Assembly (NCBI GenBank): GCA_903890265.1
Contig: CAITAM010000342.1
Span: 1 to 10,979 of the forward strand
DNA from: an uncultured Pseudomonadota bacterium
GTDB lineage: Bacteria; Pseudomonadota; Gammaproteobacteria; Steroidobacterales; Steroidobacteraceae
Length of the DNA stretch: 10,979 bases
Direction: 5' to 3'
Both the position numbers and the translations under genes were made by a program. This document shows positions 1 through 6,221 of the stretch, one piece after another. A model generated the notes under the pieces. It ran no database searches, had not been told where the DNA came from, and saw nothing but the letters and a program-made list of their open reading frames with translations. Every line of letters begins with the position of its first letter. Positions within the stretch are counted from its first letter, which is position 1.

Positions 1-1
1 G

Positions 2-844
2 ACCCGTCGCCGGGCCCGGGAATCGGGCATCGACCTCGCCGCGGTGCCGGGGTCGGGCCCCGGCGGGCGCATCACGCGTGACGACGTCGCGGCGGCGGCA
101 CTGGGGCCGCAAACCGCGAGCCGTGCGGCCCCGGTGGTCGCCGACGACGCCGCGACCACCGAGATCAAGGTGATCGGCGTGCGTCGCGTCATTGCCGAGC
201 GGATGAGCGAGGCGAAGCGCACCATCCCGCACTTTTCGTATGTCGAGGAGGTCGACATCACGGAACTCGAGGCGCTGCGCAGCCACCTCAATACGCGGCA
301 GGCGCCCGGCCTGTCCTACAGTTACCTGCCGTTTCTGGTGCTCGGGCTCGTCCAGGTACTGAAGGAGTTTCCCCAGTGCAACGCGCTCTACGACGCCGCG
401 CGCGGGGTCATCGTGCGCCACCGCGCGGTGCACGTCGGCATCGCCACCCAGACCCCGGACGGCCTGAAAGTCCCGGTCGTGCGCCATGCCGAGCGCCTGA
501 CCCTCGAGGCCGCCGCCGCCGAGATTCGCCGCGTGGCCGACGCCGCGCGGCAGAACCTCGCCCAGCGCACCGAACTCTCCGGCTCGACGATTACCGTGAC
601 GAGCCTCGGCCGGCTGGGCGGCATCGCCTCGACCCCGGTCATCAACGCACCGGAAGTGGCCATCATCGGGGTCAACAAGGCCGTCGAGCGGCCCGTGGTG
701 CACCGGGGAGCCGTCGCCGTGCGGCTGATCATGAATCTGTCATCGTCCTTCGACCACCGCTTCGTCGACGGCTACGACGCCGCGGCCATGATTCAGGCAC
801 TCAAGGAACGGCTGGAACACCCGGCACGAATCTTTATGCCGTAG
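2..844 (+). CDS. bkdB: Branched-chain 2-oxoacid dehydrogenase E2 subunit (dihydrolipoyl acyltransferase), 5'-truncated by window edge
   Basis: This is the C-terminal 280 residues of a 2-oxoacid dehydrogenase E2, which moves the acyl group from lipoyl-lysine to CoA in a cytoplasmic multienzyme complex. Residues 2-30 of the fragment form the peripheral E3/E1-binding domain (RRRARESGIDL, then VPGSGPGGRI). An Ala-rich linker follows, then the catalytic acyltransferase domain from about residue 55. The active-site motif DHRFVDG is intact; its His codon is at 755-757 and its Asp codon at 767-769. The segments IPHFSYVEEVDITELEALR and ELSGSTITVTSLG closely match what I remember of Pseudomonas BkdB, so I prefer the branched-chain complex over pyruvate or 2-oxoglutarate dehydrogenase. 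The branched-chain aminotransferase gene downstream supports this. The lipoyl domain, and presumably the E1 genes, lie outside the window. The stop is a tandem TAG-TAA. Confidence 0.93.
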   Translation, partial: TRRRARESGIDLAAVPGSGPGGRITRDDVAAAALGPQTASRAAPVVADDAATTEIKVIGVRRVIAERMSEAKRTIPHFSYVEEVDITELEALRSHLNTRQAPGLSYSYLPFLVLGLVQVLKEFPQCNALYDAARGVIVRHRAVHVGIATQTPDGLKVPVVRHAERLTLEAAAAEIRRVADAARQNLAQRTELSGSTITVTSLGRLGGIASTPVINAPEVAIIGVNKAVERPVVHRGAVAVRLIMNLSSSFDHRFVDGYDAAAMIQALKERLEHPARIFMP

Positions 845-928
845 TAAGGTAGCGCCTCAGCGGTGCCCGGCACGCGACCGGCTGCAGGGCGCCGTCCCGA
901 TCCACGTCCGCCTGGAATTCCGAGTGCC

Positions 929-1969
929 ATGACTTCGCTGCCCGCCGCCACGACCGCCCCGACCGCCACGCCCACGCCCCGACCGGCGTTCGGTACCGTA
1001 CTCGCCCGCCGCATGGGGGTCGTTCGCTTCGAGAACGGCCGCTGGGGCGAGCCCTCGGTCGAGGCCACCGCACCGCTGACGCTGAGCCCGGCCGCCCACG
1101 TGCTGCATTACTCCAGCACCTGTTTCGAGGGCCTGAAGGCGTACCGCTGGGCCGACGGCTCGCTCAACGTGTTCCGTCTGGACAAGCACATCGCGCGGAT
1201 GCGCCAGAGCGCGCGCCATCTCGTGTTGCCGGAACCGGATCCGGCGCTGCTCGACGGCCTGATCCGCGCGGTGGTGCGCGCGGTCGCGGACGAAGTGCCG
1301 GAGGCGCCGGGCGCACTGTATTTGCGGCCGCTCCTCATGGGAACGATGCCGAACATCGGCGCCGCGGCAACGCCGAGCGATGAGGCGACGCTGCTCGTGC
1401 TCGCGAGTCCCGTGTGGGACTATTTCAGCGGCGGCATGAAGCCACTGCGGATCTTCGTCGACGACAAGAACAGCCGCACCGCCTCGCACCTTGGCATGGT
1501 CAAGACCGGCGGTAACTACGCGGCGGCGATGATGCCGACCCTCGAGGCACGCACGCGTCATCGGGCGGACCAGGTGCTGTTCTGCCCGGGCGGCACGGTC
1601 CAGGAAACGGGCGCGGCCAATTTCCTGCTGCTGCAGAAAGAGCGGATTCTGACCCGAAGCCTCGACCCGTCGTTCCTGCACGGGGTCACGCGCGCCTCGC
1701 TGCTGGCCCTTGCCCGGGATCTCGGCTACGCCGTCGAGGAGCGTCCCTTCACGGTGGCGGAGATGCTGCGCTGGGCGGAGCACGGCGAGGCTGCCCTGTC
1801 CGGCACCGCCGCCGTGCTGACCGGCGTCGGTACGCTCATCCACGAGAACCGGGAGTATCCGGTTGCCGGCGGCAACGTGGGTCCCGAGACGCTCAGGCTG
1901 CGCGCGGCGCTCGTCGCCGTCCAGCGCGGCGAAGCGCCCGACCGCCACGGCTGGCTGACACGCGCCTGA
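929..1969 (+). CDS. ilvE: Branched-chain amino acid aminotransferase (PLP fold type IV)
   Basis: A 346-residue class IV aminotransferase that interconverts Leu/Ile/Val and their 2-oxoacids, with 2-oxoglutarate/glutamate as partner. Family signs are the N-terminal LHYSSTCFEGLKAYR block, the PLP lysine K192 within MVKTGGNYA, the class IV signature running from ETGAANF to LHGVTR, and the phosphate-binding GTAAVLTGVG near the C-terminus. The length is normal for the large bacterial form. The frame stays open back to a GTG at 863, but those 22 codons are Pro/Arg-rich and unlike the family, so I start at the ATG at 929. No strong Shine-Dalgarno is visible (weak GGAA at 914). It lies 84 bp after the E2 stop on the same strand, so a catabolic role feeding that complex is likely. 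A biosynthetic role cannot be excluded, because the reaction is reversible. Confidence 0.92.
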   Translation: MTSLPAATTAPTATPTPRPAFGTVLARRMGVVRFENGRWGEPSVEATAPLTLSPAAHVLHYSSTCFEGLKAYRWADGSLNVFRLDKHIARMRQSARHLVLPEPDPALLDGLIRAVVRAVADEVPEAPGALYLRPLLMGTMPNIGAAATPSDEATLLVLASPVWDYFSGGMKPLRIFVDDKNSRTASHLGMVKTGGNYAAAMMPTLEARTRHRADQVLFCPGGTVQETGAANFLLLQKERILTRSLDPSFLHGVTRASLLALARDLGYAVEERPFTVAEMLRWAEHGEAALSGTAAVLTGVGTLIHENREYPVAGGNVGPETLRLRAALVAVQRGEAPDRHGWLTRA

Positions 1970-1976
1970 TGGCGCC

Positions 1977-1999
1977 CGTCGGCCGCGATGCGGCCGACG
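1977..1999. terminator. Perfect GC-rich hairpin between ilvE and ltaE, possible terminator
   Basis: A perfect 10-bp inverted repeat (CGTCGGCCGC, 3-nt loop GAT, GCGGCCGACG) starts 7 bp after the ilvE stop. It would make a very stable RNA hairpin, but only a pyrimidine-rich stretch (CTCCTTCCACTTCC) follows, not a true U-tract. It could be a GC-rich-type terminator or attenuator, or an mRNA 3'-end stabiliser splitting bkd-ilvE from the next two genes. The dyad is seen directly; its function is inferred. Confidence 0.5.
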
Positions 2000-2033
2000 C
2001 TCCTTCCACTTCCATCTCCCGGTGCAGTCACCC

Positions 2034-3098
2034 ATGACGACGCGCAAGAATTTCGGCAGTGACAACGTCACGCCGATGGCTCCGCAGATCCTCGCCGCAC
2101 TCGCCGCGGCCAGCCACGACCCGCTGCACTCCTACGGCGACGATCCGTACACGAAGCGTCTCGGCGAGCTCCTGAACGAGGTCTTCGGGCGCGAGGTCAT
2201 CGCGTACCCCGTGACCACGGGCACGGCGGCCAATGCGCTCGCGCTCGGCACGATGACGCCGCCGTTCGGCGCGGTGCTCTGTCACGAAACGGCGCACATC
2301 GTGACCGATGAATGCGGTGCACCCGAGTTCTACACGGGCGGCGCGAAACTCATCGGTATCCCGGGTGCCGCCGGCAAGATCCGTCCTGCCGACATTACCG
2401 AGAAAGTGGACTTCGCCGCCGCAATGGGCGTGCACCACGTGGTACCGGCCTCGGTCAGCCTGACGCAGGCCACCGAGTGGGGCACCGTGTACACCGTCGA
2501 TGAACTTACCGCGCTGTCGGCCGCGGCGCATGCCAAGGGGCTCACGGTGCACATGGACGGCGCACGCTTTGCGAACGCGGTCGCGAGTCTGAACGCCACA
2601 CCGGCCGAGTGCACGTGGCGCGCGGGCATCGACGTGCTGTCCTTCGGTGCCACCAAGAACGGCGCGATGGCGGCCGAGGCGGTGGTGTTCTTCGAGCCCT
2701 CGCTCGCACGCGAATTCGAATCACGCCGCAAGCGTGCAGGGCACCTGTGGTCGAAGATGCGCTACCTGAGCGCCCAGCTCGTCGCGTACCTCGAGCACGA
2801 CCTCTGGCTCGGCCACGCGCGCCACGCCAACCGTTTGGCCGGCCTCCTGTCGCGCGAGCTTGCCGCCCTGCCGGGGGCCTGCCTCGCCGCACCGACCGAG
2901 GCCAACGAGGTCTTCATCGGCCTGCCCGACCCGCTGATCGGCGCGCTCGAGGCGGATGGGTTCGAGTTCTACCGCTGGCCGGCGCCGCCCGGCCACGAGG
3001 GCACGGTCATCCGGCTCGTCACCTCCTTCGACATGAAGGACGAGGACGTGGCCGCCTTCATCGCCGCGGCCCGTCGCCACGCCGGCGTGACCGGCTAG
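2034..3098 (+). CDS. ltaE: Low-specificity L-threonine aldolase (PLP fold type I)
   Basis: A 354-residue PLP enzyme that cleaves threonine or allo-threonine to glycine and acetaldehyde in the cytoplasm. The sequence agrees with the Pseudomonas-type low-specificity enzyme: FGSDNVTP near the N-terminus, SYGDDPYTKRL, a TGTAANALAL cofactor-binding stretch, the HETAHIVTDECGAPEFYTGG block whose His usually stacks on PLP, and HMDGARFANA containing the PLP-pyridine Asp. The Schiff-base lysine is K208 in SFGATKNGA. The ORF can be read from a GTG at 2022, but the ATG at 2034 gives the family-like N-terminus; neither has a strong Shine-Dalgarno. The gene follows ilvE by 64 bp with a hairpin between, and precedes the decarboxylase by 23 bp, so it is probably cotranscribed with the latter. 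The family also acts on other beta-hydroxy-amino acids, so the natural substrate is not certain. Confidence 0.92.
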   Translation: MTTRKNFGSDNVTPMAPQILAALAAASHDPLHSYGDDPYTKRLGELLNEVFGREVIAYPVTTGTAANALALGTMTPPFGAVLCHETAHIVTDECGAPEFYTGGAKLIGIPGAAGKIRPADITEKVDFAAAMGVHHVVPASVSLTQATEWGTVYTVDELTALSAAAHAKGLTVHMDGARFANAVASLNATPAECTWRAGIDVLSFGATKNGAMAAEAVVFFEPSLAREFESRRKRAGHLWSKMRYLSAQLVAYLEHDLWLGHARHANRLAGLLSRELAALPGACLAAPTEANEVFIGLPDPLIGALEADGFEFYRWPAPPGHEGTVIRLVTSFDMKDEDVAAFIAAARRHAGVTG

Positions 3099-3121
3099 CG
3101 CCTCATCCCGAGCGCTGCCCG

Positions 3122-4543
3122 ATGACACCCGAGGAGTTCCGCCGCGCCGGGCACGCCCTGATCGAGGCGATCGCGGCTTACCGGGAGGAGCTCGGCACCG
3201 GGGCCCTGCCGGTGCAGGCGACCGTCCGTCCCGGCGAGATCCGCGCCCGCCTGCCGCGCGAGGCACCCGAGCAACCGGAGACGGCGGACGCCATCTGGGC
3301 CGACGTCGAAACGGTCCTGAAGCCCGGCATCACGCACTGGCAGCACCCGTCGTTCTTCGGTTACTTCCCGGCCAACGCCGCCCTCGGCAGCGTGCTCGGC
3401 GATCTCCTGAGCTCCGGTCTCGGGGTCATCGGTCTCAGCTGGCAGTCGGCGCCGGCGCTGACGGAACTCGAGATGACCGTCCTCGCGTGGATGCAGCAGC
3501 TCCTCGGGCTCGATGCGGCGTTCTCGGGCGTGATCCAGGACACCGCCTCGACCGCTTCACTCGTGGCACTGCTGTGCGCGCGCGAGCGGACTACCGACTA
3601 CCTCGGTGCCGGCGGCGGCCTGCAGACCGCCCCCGCGCCCCTCGTCGTCTACACCTCGGCCCAGGCCCACAGCTCGATCGAAAAAGCCGCCGTGCTGGCC
3701 GGCTTCGGCCGCCACCACGTGCGCTCCGTACCGACCGACGGGCAGTTTGCGCTCGACCCGGCGGCGCTCGCCACCCTGATCGCGGCCGACCGGCGGGCGG
3801 GCCTCGTGCCCTGCGCGGTCGTCGCGACCACCGGCACGACGGCCACCACCGCCATGGATCCGATCGCGTCGATCGCCGACATCGCGCGCCGCGAGCGGCT
3901 GTGGCTGCACGTGGACTCGGCGATGGCCGGTGCCGGGATGATGCTGCCGGAGCTCAGGCACCACTGGGCAGGCATCGGCCAGGCCGACTCGATCATCGTC
4001 AACGCGCACAAGTGGCTCGGCGCCGTGTTTGACTGCACGCTCTACTACGTACGCGACCCCGAGCATCTGGTCCGCGTGATGTCGACCAATCCGAGCTACC
4101 TGCAAAGCGCCGTCGACGGCGACGTCGTCAACTACCGCGACTGGGGCGTGCCGCTCGGTCGGCGCTTTCGCGCCCTGAAGCTGTGGTACCTGCTCAGGCT
4201 CGAAGGCGCCGAGCGGCTGCGGGCCAGGCTTCGGCGCGACCTCGCGAACGCGCAGTGGCTCGCGCGGACGCTGGCCGCCCTGCCGCACTGGGAAATCGTG
4301 GCGCCCGTGGCGCTGCAGACCGTCTGCGTCCGCCACGCACCGCCCGGGCTCGACGCCGCCGAGGTCGATGCGCATACGCAGGCCTGGGCCGCCCGCCTGA
4401 ACGCGTCCGGTGCCGCCTACGTCACCCCGGCGCGGGTCGACGGCCGCTGGATGGTCCGGCTCTCGGTCGGCGCCGAGCTGACCGAGCGGGTGCACGTCGA
4501 GGCGCTGGTCGCCTCCCTCACCGACGTCACCCGCCGTCCCTGA
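3122..4543 (+). CDS. Aromatic-L-amino-acid decarboxylase (group II PLP decarboxylase)
   Basis: A 473-residue group II decarboxylase that removes the carboxylate from aromatic amino acids (Tyr, Trp, Phe or DOPA type) to give arylalkylamines in the cytoplasm. It follows the animal aromatic amino acid decarboxylase along its length: THWQHPSFFGYFP, GLSWQSAPALTELE, GVIQDTAS, then AHSSIEKA with the PLP-stacking His (H183), HVDSAMAG with the pyridine-binding Asp (D265), and NAHKWLG with the Schiff-base Lys (K297). The catalytic-loop tyrosine is kept (Y326 in NPSYLQSA), which favours decarboxylation over the oxidative aldehyde-synthase reaction of the same fold. The Gly in PLGRRF (G346) is the form seen in indole- or DOPA-type rather than plant tyrosine-type enzymes; this is only a hint. 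The frame runs open upstream to 2609 inside ltaE, but the family N-terminus (MTPEEFRRAG) starts at 3122. Only a weak ribosome site precedes it. Confidence 0.9.
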   Translation: MTPEEFRRAGHALIEAIAAYREELGTGALPVQATVRPGEIRARLPREAPEQPETADAIWADVETVLKPGITHWQHPSFFGYFPANAALGSVLGDLLSSGLGVIGLSWQSAPALTELEMTVLAWMQQLLGLDAAFSGVIQDTASTASLVALLCARERTTDYLGAGGGLQTAPAPLVVYTSAQAHSSIEKAAVLAGFGRHHVRSVPTDGQFALDPAALATLIAADRRAGLVPCAVVATTGTTATTAMDPIASIADIARRERLWLHVDSAMAGAGMMLPELRHHWAGIGQADSIIVNAHKWLGAVFDCTLYYVRDPEHLVRVMSTNPSYLQSAVDGDVVNYRDWGVPLGRRFRALKLWYLLRLEGAERLRARLRRDLANAQWLARTLAALPHWEIVAPVALQTVCVRHAPPGLDAAEVDAHTQAWAARLNASGAAYVTPARVDGRWMVRLSVGAELTERVHVEALVASLTDVTRRP

Positions 4544-4555
4544 CCCCGTCGGCCG

Positions 4556-6085
4556 CTACTTGGTGGCGTTCCACACCGCGAGCAGCTCCGGCGAGGCCTG
4601 GGCGCGCACCCCGTTGTCGGTCAGGATTTCCTCGGTCGCGGCCGCCATCTCCTGACGCTTGAATACCAGCGTTTCGCTGACGCGGCGCTCGAACTCGATG
4701 ACCACGAATTCGTCCTTGAGATCGCGCAGCGTCTCGACCAGGTGCTTCAGGCTGCGGATGCGTGTGCCGTTGACGGCGTAGACCACCTCGCTGGTCGGGT
4801 TCGAGTACCCGGCCGCGACCTTGTGCGGGAAAAAGGGCGAGGTCACCACGACGAGTTCCTGCCGCTCGGCACTCGGTGAATCACCCCGCCGCGTCACGAT
4901 CGGGCTGCCCATGATGGCGAGCAGCGACGTGATCTGCGGATTGCTCATCACGGAACCGGCGTACTGCGAGTCGACCGCGGAAAACACCAGCGGACCGTAG
5001 ATGAAATACGGCGCGTAACCGCCGCGGTTGTCCGGAATCAGCAGCGGGAATTCGCGGGCCGTCGGTACCTGCAGCGTCTCGACCTTGCCGCCGCGGATCA
5101 CGGTCATCGGCACCCGCTCATCCTTCGTCGCGTTCTGTACCTGGTAGAGAAAACTCACCCGGAGGTTCGCGCCGAGCCTGATCATGCCCTGATCATCGAT
5201 CGGCGAATCGCCGATCCTGGTGATCACGTCCCACTGCTTGAGACCACCGGGCTGGTCCGTGCGGTAGTCGCGCCGGACGATGATGCCGGACACGGCCTTG
5301 TCGAGGTGAAGGTAGGCGCGCAGCGCGGGGTTCTCGAGCGTCTGCACTTCGAGGCGCACGCCGGGCTTGCCGTCGTAGTGGCCGTCCGCGATGTCCTTGA
5401 GGAAGAGTTCGATCTCTTCGTTGGGGATGATGTAGCCGATGTTCTGCGCTGCACCGAGGTGGCTGAAGGCGAGGCCGATCATCTGGTTGCCGGAGATCGC
5501 CGGGCCGCCGCTGTTGCCGGGATTGATCGCCGCATCGATCTGGATTCTCAGCCCCGACGTCTGGTAGCCGTACACGACGAACTCGATACGCGACACGATC
5601 CCCTTGGTGATCGACAGCGCGGACCCGCCGGTCGGGTAGCCGTAGGCGAGCACGGCGTCCTTGATTTCCGGCAGCCGGCTGGCGCGCGGCAGCGGCGGAT
5701 GGGTCTTGAAGAAGCTCTCGTCGTCGAGCTTGAGAACCGCGAGGTCAATGCCCGGCGCGATCGCCACCACCTTGGCGGCGATCTTGTCACCCGCCTGGTT
5801 GGCCTGGATCTCGACCTGGCTCGCGTACAGCACCACGTGCGCGTTGGTGAGAATCCGGTTGCCCTCGATCACGACACCCGAGCCCGTGAGTTCGGATGGC
5901 GCCTGCTTGGTCCACGGCTTGTAGGGATCGGGGCTGCGGGCGGTCGTGAACACCTTGACGACGCCGTTCTCGAGCGGGTCGGTCGCGGCGTCGGCCCGGC
6001 CGGTGACGAGGCCGCCGGTGCCGAGAACGAACAGGACGAGCAGTCCGTTGAGGAGCGCGGTGGCGAAGCGGCGACGGCGGAACAT
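4556..6085 (-). CDS. HtrA/Deg-like S1C serine protease, exported, with PDZ domain
   Basis: A 509-residue trypsin-like protease, probably periplasmic and involved in protein quality control. Residues 1-33 look like a signal peptide: four arginines, a hydrophobic core (LLNGLLVLFVLG), then a small-residue site around ADAA. The protease domain (about 40-235) has a full triad: H83 in LTNAHVV, D114 in GIDLAVLKL and S192 in NPGNSGGP. A PDZ-like domain follows at about 243-340 (SGIIV, then WDVITRIGDSPI). The last third (about 345-475) ends in a second PDZ-like stretch (EVVYAVNGTRIRSLKHLVE), reminiscent of the extended C-terminus of plant Deg9-type proteases more than of E. coli DegP. I chose the ATG at 6085 because AAGGG lies 7 nt upstream and the signal peptide then begins properly; in-frame ATGs at 6100 and 6118 are less likely. 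Substrates are unknown. Confidence 0.87.
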   Translation of the reverse strand: MFRRRRFATALLNGLLVLFVLGTGGLVTGRADAATDPLENGVVKVFTTARSPDPYKPWTKQAPSELTGSGVVIEGNRILTNAHVVLYASQVEIQANQAGDKIAAKVVAIAPGIDLAVLKLDDESFFKTHPPLPRASRLPEIKDAVLAYGYPTGGSALSITKGIVSRIEFVVYGYQTSGLRIQIDAAINPGNSGGPAISGNQMIGLAFSHLGAAQNIGYIIPNEEIELFLKDIADGHYDGKPGVRLEVQTLENPALRAYLHLDKAVSGIIVRRDYRTDQPGGLKQWDVITRIGDSPIDDQGMIRLGANLRVSFLYQVQNATKDERVPMTVIRGGKVETLQVPTAREFPLLIPDNRGGYAPYFIYGPLVFSAVDSQYAGSVMSNPQITSLLAIMGSPIVTRRGDSPSAERQELVVVTSPFFPHKVAAGYSNPTSEVVYAVNGTRIRSLKHLVETLRDLKDEFVVIEFERRVSETLVFKRQEMAAATEEILTDNGVRAQASPELLAVWNATK

Positions 6086-6221
6086 AGTGGAACCCTTCAT
6101 CCTGCGGTGGGACGGCATCTACGCGTTATCATTCTGACACAGGCCAACCGGCCGCTGGCGTTCGGATAGGACCCGCTCGCTGGCAAACCGAGGTACTGCC
6201 ACCGCTCAGGGAGTCCGCCAT
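6086..6221. promoter_or_regulatory. Divergent intergenic region between HtrA-like and S9 peptidase genes
   Basis: These 136 bp separate two outward-facing start codons, so promoters for both genes are expected here. The stretch at about 6119-6140 (ACGCGTTATCATTCTGACAC) is noticeably more AT-rich than its surroundings and is the likeliest core promoter. I could not align convincing -35/-10 pairs with proper spacing on either strand. Next to the S9 gene, AGGGAG at 6208-6213 is a good Shine-Dalgarno, 8 nt before its ATG. Confidence 0.4.
6093..6097 (-). promoter_or_regulatory. Shine-Dalgarno deciding the start of the HtrA-like gene
   Basis: On the minus strand AAGGG lies 7 nt before the ATG at 6085. 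The competing ATG at 6100 has only an AGG directly against it, too close for good initiation. Confidence 0.6.

Noticed and set aside
863..928. GTG-started extension of ilvE by 22 residues
   Set aside because: Pro/Arg-rich, not seen in the family, and reads through what looks like a short intergenic region.
857..2071. 404-codon open frame on minus, antisense to ilvE
   Set aside because: Low-complexity Arg/Gly-rich product with no family match, opposite a clear aminotransferase.
850..3105. 10-mer TAGCGCCTCA repeated at 850-859 and 3096-3105, both next to gene ends
   Set aside because: Many 10-mers are expected to recur by chance in 11 kb of GC-rich DNA, and the flanking bases do not match.
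2609..3121. Possible long N-terminal extension of the decarboxylase inside ltaE
   Set aside because: The extension is an Arg/Pro-rich out-of-frame reading of the aldolase. The family N-terminus starts at the ATG at 3122.
3557..4495. 312-codon open frame on minus, antisense to the decarboxylase
   Set aside because: No domain visible and the composition is typical of reverse-strand shadows in GC-rich genes.
5306..6169. 287-codon open frame on plus, antisense to the HtrA-like gene
   Set aside because: The translation is Arg/Glu/Val-rich with no motif; the minus strand has an intact protease.
6178..6203. Sigma-54-like TGGCA...TGCC element before the S9 gene
   Set aside because: The GG and GC elements are 14 nt apart rather than the required 10, so it does not fit the -24/-12 consensus. 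It is only a weak 5-bp dyad.
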